A stretch of 64,000 nucleotides of DNA from Proteus mirabilis ATCC 29906 (GCF_000160755.1 NZ_GG668593.1:1-64000); one strand, 5' to 3'. Counted from the first letter of the stretch, positions 1-9,204 are shown. Notes: a model not told the origin generated them from the sequence alone. Made by a program: numbers and translations.

Positions 1-201
1 TCCGTGTAGCAACTTCTTATTTTTTTCATTATAAAACACTAACCCTTTATTAAAATACATTCATAAATGTGCTGGTTGTTGTCGTTCAATTTCTACGGCA
101 ACAACTGGTATATTGAGTTGTGTTTATATTTTATTGAAATAAAACATGTAGCCACAATTAGGACCTAATAAGATTAGGTTCTTCTTAAGCTTGTGTTTAT
201 T

Positions 202-285
202 TTATTTTGCAACGTAAGAACAACTTGGGCAGGTAACTTGTACTGGTGCGTCTTGAAACATTCTTATCACATTAAAAGCTTTCAT
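202..285 (-). CDS. possible 27-residue CxxC mini-protein
   Basis: A short reading frame starts at an ATG behind a GGGTGAAAG ribosome-binding site and encodes 27 residues ending in a TCPSC segment and VAK. The CPxC pair resembles half of a zinc knuckle. I do not recognise a family. It lies near a decayed winged-helix gene, so it may be phage-derived or a fragment. The good ribosome-binding site is the main reason to list it. Confidence 0.3.
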   Translation of the reverse strand: MKAFNVIRMFQDAPVQVTCPSCSYVAK

Positions 286-447
286 ATCTTTCACCCATTA
301 TAGGGATATCGTGATTCAGTGTACGCTACTTTGTATTTAATTGCTCAATTTTTGTTCTTTTATTTGTGGTGACAATTTTTATTACACCACATGATAAAGC
401 ACAGCAAGTACGTTTGAGTATTTAAGGTGCCAGAAACTGCCTGTTGG

Positions 448-830
448 TTAGCCAACTACCACACACTCACCTTCAATAAAATCCTCTCCGTCATCTTCGC
501 ATTTCACAAGACGACACTTTCCACATAAGCCATATCGACTAACGACACAACGAACACCAGGAGAGCTACTTGAGCCTTGGTGTTTGTTTTGTCGTCTCTC
601 ATAGCTGGATATTTTTTCTAACAAGCCATCTTTAACCATGCTATCTAATGTTCTGCGAGTAGATTCGAGAATACTTTTCTTGTTAAAAGAATCCTATCCT
701 TTAAGCATTAAGCTACACCAGAAACCTCAAAAGGAGGGGCGCCTATTTCGCCAGCTACTCATGCAAAATTATCAGGCTTAAATAATTCCATTATCTTTTT
801 TTCTTTCTGGATTAGCTTCATGAGGTTCAT
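448..830 (-). pseudogene. decayed winged-helix-like protein, probably phage-derived
   Basis: Reading from the ATG at 830 (GGAG upstream) gives MNLMKLIQKEKKIMELF, then an in-frame TGA, a readable stretch (VAGEIGAPPFEVSGVA), a TAA, and a frame change into SILESTRRTLDSMVKDGLLEK near 670. From there an open frame runs to 448 and ends in a cysteine-containing tail. Joined together it reads as one DNA-binding protein: the second part has the spacing of a winged helix-turn-helix. Two stops and one shift make it a pseudogene. The family is not identified; a phage replication or regulatory origin is inferred. The last 63 codons alone could still be an expressed fragment. Confidence 0.5.
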
Positions 831-1224
831 AACAGCTCCAGTTAGTTTTTGGATAGGTGGAATTAAAAATGAGGAGGTGGTATAAAAGTATCACCTTTCT
901 TTTTTTTGCATTCATGTCTTATCTAAAAATAACCTCTAAAAATCCAAAAGGGGTATTTATGGGGGTATGAAAATTTATTTGTATGTTTATTTTTATATAA
1001 ATCAGTGTGTTAACCTATTTATTTTGTTCTCTCCTCCTCCGCCATTTCAATGTCTCCTAGTGTCTCCTTAACTTCCTTTGATCCACTAAAAAATTTCCTA
1101 GTTAATAGTTTTATTCATAATTATTCAAATTTCTGTTTGTATAAAGAGTATTGAGCATTATTGTAACCTCTAAATATTTCGAATAGATTATGGTTGAATA
1201 TATTTACGACTGGGGACACTCAAT
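831..1224. other. intergenic, no gene seen
   Basis: AT-rich stretch without a convincing frame on either strand. Around 1030-1072 there is a pyrimidine-rich segment with repeated GTCTCCT words and a CTCCTCCGCCA string like a tRNA 3' end. It may be an old attachment-site remnant, but no tRNA body is present and I do not claim one. Confidence 0.3.
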
Positions 1225-1755
1225 ATGATGATTTATTGTTATGATGACAAAATAAGTGAAATTAAAATAGAACAACTCACCAAATTGTTATATAGATGTG
1301 TCCTTGGTGGGGCAAGTGTTGGGTATACTGACGCAGAAACTCAAGTAGATGATATGAGAAATTATTGGCTTAGTGTTAATCACTCATTATCAACAAATAC
1401 GTTTAAATTAATTGCTGCAGTGATTGACGGACAAATAGTCGGTGTTGTTGGTCTTGAATTATGCACTAAACCAAATGGCAAACATCGTGGGGAGATTTGC
1501 AAACTATTAGTATCCCCTGATCATAGGCATAAAGGAATAGCACAGCAATTGATGCAAAAGGCTGAACAAATAGCATGGGAGAGAGGGATAACACTTTTAA
1601 CTTTAGATACCATTACAAAAGGTATGACGGTGAGTCTATATCGCTTTCTTGGTTGGCAAGTTAGTGGTGAAATTCCTGAGTTTGCTCAAGCAGTTGATGG
1701 TAAGTTTGAGGCTACAACCATTATGTTTAAACTTAAGCCTGAGAGTAATAGTTAA
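1225..1755 (+). CDS. GNAT family N-acetyltransferase
   Basis: A 176-residue protein with one GNAT fold. Central strands read 'VIDGQIVGVVGLEL'; acetyl-CoA motif A is LLVSPDHRHKGIAQQLM (residues about 92-108), with the basic-x-x-G-x-A pyrophosphate loop in HRHKGIA. A YRFLGW segment follows near residue 135, as is usual in motif B. It should transfer an acetyl group from acetyl-CoA to an amine; the substrate cannot be read from sequence. The gene stands alone and converges on yoaG. Two ATGs in tandem leave one residue of doubt about the start. Confidence 0.85.
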   Translation: MMIYCYDDKISEIKIEQLTKLLYRCVLGGASVGYTDAETQVDDMRNYWLSVNHSLSTNTFKLIAAVIDGQIVGVVGLELCTKPNGKHRGEICKLLVSPDHRHKGIAQQLMQKAEQIAWERGITLLTLDTITKGMTVSLYRFLGWQVSGEIPEFAQAVDGKFEATTIMFKLKPESNS

Positions 1756-1810
1756 ATAAAAATAAGTTAATGTCATTTTGCTATATATGATATTTTTCTA
1801 AATACACCAA

Positions 1811-1921
1811 AATAAGCCCCAGTCCTAGAGCTTATTTTTAAATTAACGATTAAAAAATTTAATTATTAATAATCGTTAATGTACTAAATGATGAATAAGA
1901 TATTGTATTCATCATTTAGTA
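1811..1921. repeat. three consecutive inverted repeats (terminator cluster)
   Basis: Three hairpins in 111 bases between the convergent acetyltransferase and yoaG genes: AATAAGC/GCTTATT (1811-1836, followed by T5), TTAACGATT/AATCGTTAA (1843-1879), and a perfect 16-base-pair repeat, 1882-1897 with 1906-1921 (8-base loop). The first is a plausible intrinsic terminator for the acetyltransferase; the third is longer than a terminator needs. Confidence 0.7.
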
Positions 1922-1988
1922 GCTTATTAACTCTATTTCCTTTATAGAATGAGATAGTGACTGCTTTAATTGTTGATTAATTTTTAAT

Positions 1989-2333
1989 TTACCAACCACA
2001 AACATTGGCTTCTTCATCCATATCATAACCACGGACGATATTGATTAAATCTTTAACCATTAGACTCGCCATATCAGGATCAAGTAAATCTTTTATCTCG
2101 CATTCTTTATCCACTGAAACACCATTATTTTTATTGGTGAGCGTTAAAGTCAGCGCTTGGGCTGAGAGATCTATTTTGCCCTTTAATTCGTTAGTTAATA
2201 ACAAAATTTCTTTAGCGGCAACATCAGGAATATAAAGTATCTTAGGATTAAGGAAGATTTTCTCTACTTTATCATTACTGTTATCACAAATAAGTGTCAA
2301 TAAATAACCTTTATTATCATTTTTCATAGTCAT
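1989..2333 (-). CDS. yoaG: YoaG-like protein with N-terminal extension
   Basis: 114 residues. The last 55 or so (NNGVSVDKE... DLINIVRGYD... NVCGW) match my memory of E. coli YoaG, a small protein of about 60 residues. The first 55 residues are extra and form a second segment with the same alternating hydrophobic pattern. It starts 3 bases after the yeaR stop behind AAGG, so it is co-transcribed and probably coupled to yeaR. In E. coli yeaR-yoaG is induced by nitrate and nitric oxide through NarL and NsrR; its biochemical role is unknown. Confidence 0.75.
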   Translation of the reverse strand: MTMKNDNKGYLLTLICDNSNDKVEKIFLNPKILYIPDVAAKEILLLTNELKGKIDLSAQALTLTLTNKNNGVSVDKECEIKDLLDPDMASLMVKDLINIVRGYDMDEEANVCGW

Positions 2334-2335
2334 TT

Positions 2336-2668
2336 TTAACCTTCAGCAAGTATTTTGGGGTCAACATAAAAGTCGATATTAAACACGGTGTCTTCAGTTT
2401 GTGCTTCAATTCTGTGCCAAGTTTCTGGTGGAAATACACCAAACTCACCCTCCTTAATCACTAAGGTTTCGGTAGGCTTTGGGCTATATTGATCGGCATA
2501 GGCATAATAAATAATAGTGCCTTGCATCACGGATAATCTAGGGTATACCCCTTGCTGGGTGCCTTTGTCTAAATGTCTCTCCCAGATTGATTTAGGGGCT
2601 GTCTCCCTTGTCCAAAAAGGCGTTGTTCGTATATGAATATAGTTTGTGGGAATAATGATACGTTTCAT
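2336..2668 (-). CDS. yeaR: YeaR, DUF1971 cupin-like protein
   Basis: 110 residues from the ATG at 2668 (GGGAGAAGC ribosome-binding site); an upstream in-frame extension lacks one. Conserved runs NYIHIRTTPFW, ERHLDKGT, GVYPRLSVM and FPPETWHRIE identify the YeaR/TehB-N-terminal family, a small cupin-like fold. It is first in an operon with yoaG. An excellent NsrR-type palindrome lies 117 bases upstream, matching the nitric-oxide and nitrate response known for the E. coli operon. The molecular function is not established; a role under nitrosative or tellurite stress is inferred from the family. Confidence 0.88.
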   Translation of the reverse strand: MKRIIIPTNYIHIRTTPFWTRETAPKSIWERHLDKGTQQGVYPRLSVMQGTIIYYAYADQYSPKPTETLVIKEGEFGVFPPETWHRIEAQTEDTVFNIDFYVDPKILAEG

Positions 2669-2784
2669 TGCTTCTCCCTTATTATTGCCAGTTATTTTGT
2701 TGCTTTTTATCTTAGTGAAAATAAAAAACAGAGATAAATCACCTGATAAATTATTTCTTCTTTGACCAAAATTTACCGCCAATA

Positions 2785-2807
2785 AAGAAGTATTTCAAAT
2801 GCAATTT
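2785..2807. promoter_or_regulatory. NsrR operator upstream of yeaR-yoaG
   Basis: The 23-base site AAGAAGTATTT-C-AAATGCAATTT has two 11-base half-sites, each matching 9 of 11 positions of the known NsrR consensus AAGATGCATTT-N-AAATGCATCTT. It sits upstream of yeaR on the correct side. NsrR is an iron-sulphur repressor released by nitric oxide. The assignment rests on the motif plus the known NsrR control of E. coli yeaR. Confidence 0.7.
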
Positions 2808-3020
2808 AATGATATTTAGATGATTAGTTATTCGATTTAGCTCTAACTATTTGTTTTTATTTATTTAAAATATTTAATAAATAAAAAATTTTTAATTTTA
2901 GCTCTCTAATGAGCTTAAATAGGGATTTATGAAACTTATTTTGGTTAACAAAAAAGCGTTCTCTGTCCTATAATCTATAGATGTAGGGTATTTAATGTTT
3001 AACATAATCGAGATATCACT

Positions 3021-3965
3021 ATGGAATTAAAGGATTATTACGCCATTATGGGGGTAAAACCCACTGATGACATGAAAACAATTAAAACTGCTTATCGCCG
3101 TTTAGCGAAAAAATATCACCCAGATGTAAGTAAAGAGCCAGATGCTGAGGAGCGTTTTAAAGAAATAGCGCAAGCTTGGGAAATTCTTGGTGATGAACAG
3201 CGTAGAGCTGAATATGACGAACTTTGGGCTCACCGCAATGATCCGAAATTTAAACAATTTACACAGCACAACAATTCACATTCAAACCAACAAAGTTTTA
3301 GTCAGGAAGATTTTGACGATCTTTATGCTTCTTTCTTTGGTCAAGGTTCACCTTTTGAAGGGCGCCATTCACGTCAAGCACCTAGACAACGTGGACAAGA
3401 TCTAGAAATTGAATTACCGGTTTTTCTTGAAGAAGCACAAGAAGAGCATAAGCGTACCATTAGCTATCATTTACCGGTTTATAATGTCTTTGGCATGATA
3501 GAGAAAGAAATTCCTAAGACCTTGAATGTCAAAATTCCTGCCGGTGTTGTTGATGGACAACGTATTCGTTTAAAAGGCCAAGGTACTGCTGGGGAGAATG
3601 GCGGAGAAAATGGTGATTTATGGCTAACTATTCGTATTGCACCTCACCCATTATTTGATGTAAAAGGGCATGATCTTGAAATTGTGGTTCCTATTGCACC
3701 TTGGGAAGCCGCATTAGGTACTAAAATTGCTATTCCTACACTTAAAGATAAAATTTTACTTACTATTCCTCCCGCTAGTCAGGCAGGTCAACGCCTGAGA
3801 ATTAAAGGAAAAGGCTTAGTAAGTAAGCAAAAGAGTGGTGATCTCTATGCCATTTTGAAAGTCGTCATGCCACCTAAAGTGGATGAAAAAACACATTCAT
3901 TATGGCAACAACTCGCCGAAGCCCAAGCCGATTATAATCCACGTAAAAACTGGGAGAATAAATAA
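3021..3965 (+). CDS. cbpA: CbpA, DnaJ-family co-chaperone
   Basis: 314 residues. The J domain (about 1-70) has the HPD loop in YHPDVSK that stimulates DnaK; a Gly/Phe/Ser linker follows (about 75-125), then two beta-rich substrate-binding domains ([18 protein letters not shown] and similar near residue 180; [17 protein letters not shown] near 250). The DnaJ zinc centre is absent, as in CbpA. CbpA also binds curved DNA. The stop overlaps the start of cbpM (TAATG), the standard cbpA-cbpM pair. Confidence 0.95.
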   Translation: MELKDYYAIMGVKPTDDMKTIKTAYRRLAKKYHPDVSKEPDAEERFKEIAQAWEILGDEQRRAEYDELWAHRNDPKFKQFTQHNNSHSNQQSFSQEDFDDLYASFFGQGSPFEGRHSRQAPRQRGQDLEIELPVFLEEAQEEHKRTISYHLPVYNVFGMIEKEIPKTLNVKIPAGVVDGQRIRLKGQGTAGENGGENGDLWLTIRIAPHPLFDVKGHDLEIVVPIAPWEAALGTKIAIPTLKDKILLTIPPASQAGQRLRIKGKGLVSKQKSGDLYAILKVVMPPKVDEKTHSLWQQLAEAQADYNPRKNWENK

Positions 3966-4270
3966 TGGCACAATTAACAACAATATTTACTATGACTGAG
4001 CTTTGTCATCATACTGGTGTTTCCAAAGAGGAACTTCAAGAAATTGTTGAATTAGGGGTTATTGAGCCTGTAGAAATTACCACACAGGAGTGGTTTTTCA
4101 ATGATGATGCAGTTGTTGTTGTACATCGGGCGTTAAAACTTCATCGAGAGTTAGCATTGGATTGGCATGGTATTGCAATCGCCTTGACATTGTTGGATGA
4201 AAATGAACGATTAAAGCAAGATAATAAACAACTTCGACAACAGCTTATGCGCTTTATTAATAATGAATAA
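3965..4270 (+). CDS. cbpM: CbpM, modulator of CbpA
   Basis: 101 residues, one base overlap with cbpA. Residues 10-60 form a MerR-like helix-turn-helix (TELCHHTGVSKEELQEIVELG); the C-terminal third is a coiled-coil (ENERLKQDNKQLRQQL). In E. coli CbpM binds the CbpA J domain and blocks its co-chaperone and DNA-binding activity. Overlap with cbpA suggests translational coupling that keeps the two in balance. Confidence 0.93.
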   Translation: MAQLTTIFTMTELCHHTGVSKEELQEIVELGVIEPVEITTQEWFFNDDAVVVVHRALKLHRELALDWHGIAIALTLLDENERLKQDNKQLRQQLMRFINNE

Positions 4271-4287
4271 AGTGTCAGATAATATAT

Positions 4288-4350
4288 CGCTAATTGCTTG
4301 AGAGAAACTAACTATAAAGATATGGAAATAATTTTTTAAAGCAATTAGCG
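4288..4350. repeat. 12-base inverted repeat downstream of cbpM
   Basis: CGCTAATTGCTT at 4288-4299 is repeated inverted at 4339-4350 with a 39-base spacer. The spacer ends in T6 and is followed by alternating TA. It could form a long stem after cbpM, but it lacks the compact loop and T-run of an intrinsic terminator. Confidence 0.5.
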
Positions 4351-4414
4351 TATATATTATATAATAAGAGTGATTCACCATTAGGTTATTATTCACTCGT
4401 TTCTAAGGTCAATC

Positions 4415-5311
4415 ATGAAAGCCACCTCAGAAGAAGTCCAAGTTTTTATTGCAGTAGTTGAAAGTGGTAGTTTTACACGTGCTGCAGAAAAATTAGCATT
4501 AGCCAATTCTGCTGTTAGTCGTACAGTAAAAAAACTTGAGTCAAAGCTAGGCGTTAATTTATTAAATCGGACTACGCGACAATTGAGTTTAACGGAAGAG
4601 GGGGAGCATTACTTTCATCGTATGCAAGTTATCTTGCAAGATATGAAATTAGCTGAAGATGAATTAATTAATACACAAAAAACACCACAGGGTCTATTAC
4701 GTATTGATGCCGCAACGCCGGTTGTTTTGCATCTACTGGTGCCTTTTATTAAACAATTTCAGCAAAAATATCCTCAAATAACCCTCTCTTTAGTTTCATC
4801 TGAAACATTTATCAATCTTATTGAACGTAAAGTAGATATCGCGATTAGAGTCGGTAATTTAACGGATTCCAGTTTACGGGCAAAACCACTATTGAATAGT
4901 TATCGAAAAATCGTTGCGACCCCGGACTATCTCGCCCGTTATGGACAGCCTAAAATCGCAGAAGATCTGCTTGACCATACTTGTCTAACTTTTACTGAAC
5001 CAGTATCACTAAACACATGGCCTATTGAGCGAGAGAATGGACAATTATTAGAAGCTCCTATGGGAATATCGTCGAATAGTGGAGAAACGATAAGACAATT
5101 GTGTCTCGAAGGTAATGGTATTGCTTGCCTTTCCGATTTTATGGTGGTTAATGATATCGAAAATGGTCGATTTATCGAATTATTCCCCGATAAGCTGCGA
5201 CCTATAGCTATGCCTTTTAATGCCGTTTATTATAGTGAAAAAGTGGTTAGCCAACGCATCCGTGTATTTATTGATTCTCTGAGTGAGTATATTGCTAAAA
5301 AAGTAGGTTAA
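4415..5311 (+). CDS. yafC: LysR family regulator YafC
   Basis: 298 residues: N-terminal winged helix-turn-helix (about 5-62, [25 protein letters not shown]) and a C-terminal periplasmic-binding-like effector domain (about 90-290). It converges on dkgB across a shared terminator, the same neighbourhood as yafC next to dkgB (yafB) in E. coli. The effector is unknown. Identity as yafC leans on this synteny. Confidence 0.8.
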   Translation: MKATSEEVQVFIAVVESGSFTRAAEKLALANSAVSRTVKKLESKLGVNLLNRTTRQLSLTEEGEHYFHRMQVILQDMKLAEDELINTQKTPQGLLRIDAATPVVLHLLVPFIKQFQQKYPQITLSLVSSETFINLIERKVDIAIRVGNLTDSSLRAKPLLNSYRKIVATPDYLARYGQPKIAEDLLDHTCLTFTEPVSLNTWPIERENGQLLEAPMGISSNSGETIRQLCLEGNGIACLSDFMVVNDIENGRFIELFPDKLRPIAMPFNAVYYSEKVVSQRIRVFIDSLSEYIAKKVG

Positions 5312-5314
5312 AAC

Positions 5315-5345
5315 ATATAGGTGATAAAAATAATATCACCTATAT
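5315..5345. terminator. bidirectional terminator between yafC and dkgB
   Basis: Perfect 12-base-pair stem ATATAGGTGATA/TATCACCTATAT with a 7-base loop, flanked by A- and T-rich sequence, between two convergent genes. Confidence 0.8.
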
Positions 5346-5366
5346 TACGATTTAAATTGGTTAATC

Positions 5367-6170
5367 TTAATCCCAATGAGGCGCTAAACCTTCTGGGCTA
5401 ACTAAACGATCATGACAATCTAACTTTGCAATCGCTTGTTTATCTTCACTATCCAATTTGATATTTACGCTGAGTAAATTACTGGCTAAATTTTCACGTT
5501 TTGTTGAAGATGGAATAACAGAATAACCTTCATTCATAGCCCAAGCTAAAATGATTTGTGCTGGTGTTGCATTGTGTTTTTTAGCAATGGTTTGTATTGT
5601 TTCATCTTTTAATGCTTTGCCGTAAGCTAGAGTCATATAAGATGTAATATGAATGCCATGCTGTTTAGCCCAATTTACCACTTTATGATTTTGTAAATAA
5701 GGTGATAATTCGATTTGGTTTGTTGCGATATTTTCAACACCAACGGCAGCAATAGCTTGTTCCATTAATGGAATGGTAAAATTTGAAATACCAATTTCTC
5801 GCGTTAATCCCATCTGTTTCGCAGCTAATAACTCTTGCATAAATTCTTTAACAGAAACTGCATCATTTGGTGATGGCCAGTGTACTAGAGTTAAGTCAAC
5901 ATAATCTGTTTGTAAATCACTTAAGCTTTGTTTCAAACTAGGAATTAATTTATCTTTACTTAAATTTTCTACCCAGATTTTTGTTGTGATGTAAAGCGCG
6001 TCGCGAGATATACCACTTTCTGCAATAGCTTGTCCTATAGCAGATTCATTTTCATAAATTTGTGCTGTATCAATAGCACGATAACCTAGTTCTAGTGCAG
6101 TTTTTACAGAATTTATAACCGCATCGTCTTTTAAACGAAAAGTACCAAGACCTAAAACGGGAACACTCAT
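5367..6170 (-). CDS. dkgB: 2,5-diketo-D-gluconate reductase B (aldo/keto reductase)
   Basis: 267 residues from the ATG at 6170 (GGAGAG ribosome-binding site), the same length as E. coli DkgB; an upstream in-frame extension is not supported. The TIM-barrel aldo/keto reductase signature is complete: GLGTFRL, the DTAQIYENE segment with catalytic Asp and Tyr, TKIW with the Lys, LVHWPSP with the His, and the NADPH-binding [11 protein letters not shown] near the C-terminus. It reduces 2,5-diketogluconate and small aldehydes such as methylglyoxal using NADPH in the cytosol. Confidence 0.93.
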   Translation of the reverse strand: MSVPVLGLGTFRLKDDAVINSVKTALELGYRAIDTAQIYENESAIGQAIAESGISRDALYITTKIWVENLSKDKLIPSLKQSLSDLQTDYVDLTLVHWPSPNDAVSVKEFMQELLAAKQMGLTREIGISNFTIPLMEQAIAAVGVENIATNQIELSPYLQNHKVVNWAKQHGIHITSYMTLAYGKALKDETIQTIAKKHNATPAQIILAWAMNEGYSVIPSSTKRENLASNLLSVNIKLDSEDKQAIAKLDCHDRLVSPEGLAPHWD

Positions 6171-6731
6171 ACATCTCTCCTGAAAGGTAATAACAGTAGG
6201 GGAATTAAGTTGATATTTGTGACACCTTATTGGGTGCCTCATCGTCATGGTGGACAGTATAGTCTTTTTTATTGTTCTAAAAACAAGCTATAAAGCAAAA
6301 GACTTTTGTGATAAAAGCAATAATCAAAAATATCAGTTTATAGGGGATAAAAAGTTCTTGGTATAAACATAATTAAAAATAAAATAATAAATTTATAATT
6401 ATATTTTAGGTAAATAAATACGTTTTTTTATTAACGATATATCATATGATTATATTTTAATACACAATTCAATCAACATAGTTTGCGATATTTTTTAATA
6501 TTTGACCACATCATATAATATTATTTGATTTTATATGCACTATAAAAAATGGTTGTTAGACTGATGCGATTTTTATTTTTTAAATAGTTAATCATTGAGA
6601 TGTTAATCACGGTAATTGATTGTTTCTCATTGCTAATATTCTGCAGACCAAAAAATATCAAGTTTTTTACTCTAAAATAGAGATAATTAATTGAGATATA
6701 AATTATAAATAACAAGCAAATGAGGCATTAT
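6171..6731. other. AT-rich divergent intergenic region dkgB/C69 dipeptidase
   Basis: About 560 bases, very AT-rich, between divergently transcribed genes. Short frames on the minus strand have no ribosome-binding site and low-complexity composition, so I see no gene. Promoters for both neighbours must lie here; no clear operator was recognised. Confidence 0.4.
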
Positions 6732-8090
6732 ATGTTTTTATTTAAAAAAGCTGTTATCGCTTTGTCAATTAATATCGCATTAGTTTCTTCGGCTCTGGCC
6801 TGCACAACGTTATTAGCAGGGAGTGAAGCAACTAATGACGGCTCTTTGATTGTAGCTCGTAGCGCAGATAGTGATGCTTTAAAAGCACAACATTTTGTTA
6901 TTCATCCAGCTAAAAGTAATCAGACTGGCATTTATAGCACTCAAGCCCATCATGGCGCTAATAACTTTACTTATCCACTACCTAAACACTCATTACGTTA
7001 TACCACTGTACCTAATTGGAAAACTCAATTGCATGGTGCAACGGGTTTTAATGAGCTAGGCGTTGGGGTGAGTGGCACAGAATCCATTTTTGCCTCACCT
7101 AAAGCATTGGCGTTCGATCCTTATGTTGAAGATACAGGGATCACTGAAGATGATATTCCAGATATTTTACTCTCAAGGGCAAAAACTGCCCGTGAAGCAA
7201 TTGAATTACTGGGGAACATCATCGAAACACAAGGTGCGGGAGAAGGATTTGGGGTTGCCGTCGTTGATAAAAATGAGGTGTGGTACCTAGAAACTGGTAC
7301 AGGTCATCAATGGATGGCGCAAAAACTACCAAAAGATAAATATTTTGCGACGGGTAATCAAGGGCGTTTACAGGCTTACCATACAGATAGTAATGATAAT
7401 TTAGGTTCTAAAAACTTAGTTGAGTTTGCAATAGAAAAAGGACTTTATGATCCTGCCACTGATGGCGAATTTAATTTTTCTAAAGCCTATACGCGTGATG
7501 ATGAACGTGATCTCACTTATAATTACCCGAGGGTTTGGGTTATCCAGCAACAATTTAACCCTTCTCTGAAACAGAATGTGGCAGATGGTCGTCAATTTGC
7601 ACCTATGCTGACACCGGAGAAAAAAGTATCAGTAGAAGACGCCAAAGCGATGTTACGCAACCATTTTGACGGTACAGAACATGATCCTTATACCAATGGA
7701 TTGAATGGCAATGAACCATGGAGACCAATAAGTGTGTTTCGTACTTATGAATCTCATGTGATGCAAGTAAGACCTGAATTACCGCAAGAGATTGGTGAAG
7801 TGACTTATGTTGGTTTGGGAATGGCTGATCTAACCGCTTTTGTTCCTTATTACAGTGGATTAAAAGCATATCCGCAACACTATGCTATTGGAACAGATAA
7901 AGCAGATAATGACTCTATCTATTGGAAATATCGTAAGTTACAAACATTAGTAATGACAGATTATCCTCAATTTGCTCCTATTGTTAAAAAAGCATACCAA
8001 GAATGGGAAGCTAAAACAGCATTAGAACAAAAAGAAATGGAGGCTAACTATTTGTCAATGAGTAAAAAAAATAAAAGCAGCAGCGGATAA
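6732..8090 (+). CDS. C69-family dipeptidase, C-terminally frameshifted
   Basis: 452 residues as read from the ATG at 6732 (GAGG 7 bases upstream; an ATG at 6720 is also in frame). A signal peptide ends at SSALA, leaving Cys as the first mature residue: ACTTLLAG with this Cys is the N-terminal nucleophile of C69 (PepD/U34-type) Ntn-hydrolases. SADSDALKAQHFV, GATGFNELGVGVSGTES and GVAVVDKNEVWYLETGTGHQW are typical of the family. It probably cleaves dipeptides in the periplasm. The frame changes at a run of eight A (8064-8071), giving the abnormal tail NKSSSG; the expected C-terminus continues in the next frame to 8229. Confidence 0.9.
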   Translation: MFLFKKAVIALSINIALVSSALACTTLLAGSEATNDGSLIVARSADSDALKAQHFVIHPAKSNQTGIYSTQAHHGANNFTYPLPKHSLRYTTVPNWKTQLHGATGFNELGVGVSGTESIFASPKALAFDPYVEDTGITEDDIPDILLSRAKTAREAIELLGNIIETQGAGEGFGVAVVDKNEVWYLETGTGHQWMAQKLPKDKYFATGNQGRLQAYHTDSNDNLGSKNLVEFAIEKGLYDPATDGEFNFSKAYTRDDERDLTYNYPRVWVIQQQFNPSLKQNVADGRQFAPMLTPEKKVSVEDAKAMLRNHFDGTEHDPYTNGLNGNEPWRPISVFRTYESHVMQVRPELPQEIGEVTYVGLGMADLTAFVPYYSGLKAYPQHYAIGTDKADNDSIYWKYRKLQTLVMTDYPQFAPIVKKAYQEWEAKTALEQKEMEANYLSMSKKNKSSSG

Positions 8091-8229
8091 CATGCTGAAT
8101 GAATTTAATTTACGTGTAATGGCTGATGCAGAGCAATTAACTGAAAACCTAACTAATCAACTCTTTACTCTTAAAACTAAAAATATACAAGATGAGATCT
8201 TTTTTGCTAATCAATCTAAAAAAGATTAA
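8073..8229 (+). pseudogene. detached C-terminal segment of the C69 dipeptidase
   Basis: In the frame reached if the A8 run at 8064-8071 were A7, the dipeptidase reads on as IKAAADNMLNEF, then LRVMADAEQLTENLTNQLF and a final FFANQSKKD to a TAA at 8227-8229. This looks like the family's usual C-terminal helix and brings the protein to about 498 residues. Either the gene is truncated by one inserted A, the base is an assembly error, or polymerase slippage restores the product. Confidence 0.75.
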
Positions 8230-8255
8230 TTACTTTAACGTGTTGTAAATATTAA

Positions 8256-8294
8256 AAAGATCTCAAGATGCGTAATCAGATTGAGATCTTTTTA
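8256..8294 (+). terminator. terminator after the C69 dipeptidase
   Basis: AAAGATCTCAA/TTGAGATCTTT stem with a T-rich tail, between convergent genes; its symmetry could also serve the AraC gene on the other strand. Confidence 0.8.
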
Positions 8295-8307
8295 TTTCTA
8301 TTAGCGA

Positions 8308-9204
8308 CTAAAGAACAGGGATATAGTAACTAATTTCTTGTAGATGTTGCTCACTATGACCGATTAACTTATCATAGCTAACCGATTGTTTTAAGGTATA
8401 GCGCTCAATATCAGGACCAGCTCGACGTAGCAAATTCATCTTTGGCAATACTTTGGTATATACAGTATAAATAATATCATCATACCCGGTGAGGGAATCT
8501 AAAATATTATCCATCTCGAAAGTAATAACTAAATATTTCCCATTGGGTAATTCTACGTTAGACATAGTGGAAATATTAGCAGAGCTTGTTAATTGTTCTT
8601 TACTTACTGCTGTTGTATAAATATAAGTCGTATCATCTAGCGAGCCTGCAGAAGCACGATGTGTGGCATACATTTCTGTAGGGATGGTATGTATTTCTTT
8701 TAAAAACTTCTTCCAGAATTCTTTTCTAAATTTTTTCTTATCATAATTCCATGCTGAAATATTTTTATTGTATTGATGAGCCATACCTATCAACTCTTTA
8801 GAAGGTAAGGTCATTACTTCATATTTTGCTTTAAGTTCAACAGTTTCTAATGCTGGAAAGATAAGCTCACTAATATCCCAACCTTGCTTTTTCCTGTATT
8901 CAGAAGGGGTGATATTAAATTGTTTTTTAAACGCACGACAAAACGTTTGTTGCGAATCAAAATGGTATTTTAAAGAAATATCTAAAAGGCTACTACGAGT
9001 GATCCTCAATGCATAAGCGCCACAAGATAAACGGCGTGCTAGGACATATTTGCCTAAAGATATTCCTGTATATGCTTTAAATAAGCGCTGGAAGTGCCAC
9101 TTGGTATAGCCTGATTTTTCAGCAATAATATCTAATGATAAACGTGAATCTAAGTTTTGCTCGATCCAAACAATGATATCTTTAACTACATTTTCTTGAA
9201 GCAT
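8308..9204 (-). CDS. AraC/XylS regulator with GyrI-like domain (Rob/SoxS type)
   Basis: 298 residues from the ATG at 9204 behind GGGAAG; a GTG four codons earlier is possible. Residues about 5-105 carry two helix-turn-helix units (LSLDIIAEKSGYTKWHFQRLF and LLDISLKYHFDSQQTFCRAF) followed by NITPSEYRKK, the MarA/SoxS/Rob pattern. The C-terminal 180 residues resemble the GyrI-like ligand-binding domain of Rob. Such proteins activate efflux and stress genes on binding amphipathic or cationic compounds. Target genes are not visible here. Confidence 0.85.
   Translation of the reverse strand: MLQENVVKDIIVWIEQNLDSRLSLDIIAEKSGYTKWHFQRLFKAYTGISLGKYVLARRLSCGAYALRITRSSLLDISLKYHFDSQQTFCRAFKKQFNITPSEYRKKQGWDISELIFPALETVELKAKYEVMTLPSKELIGMAHQYNKNISAWNYDKKKFRKEFWKKFLKEIHTIPTEMYATHRASAGSLDDTTYIYTTAVSKEQLTSSANISTMSNVELPNGKYLVITFEMDNILDSLTGYDDIIYTVYTKVLPKMNLLRRAGPDIERYTLKQSVSYDKLIGHSEQHLQEISYYIPVL

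Noticed and set aside
1030-1072. CTCCTCCGCCA string and repeated GTCTCCT words as a tRNA 3' end or attachment site
   Set aside because: No tRNA body, no second copy in the window and no integrase; the match is too short.
6521-6715. 64-codon minus-strand frame upstream of the C69 dipeptidase
   Set aside because: Very AT-rich low-complexity composition, no ribosome-binding site, and it lies over a divergent promoter region.
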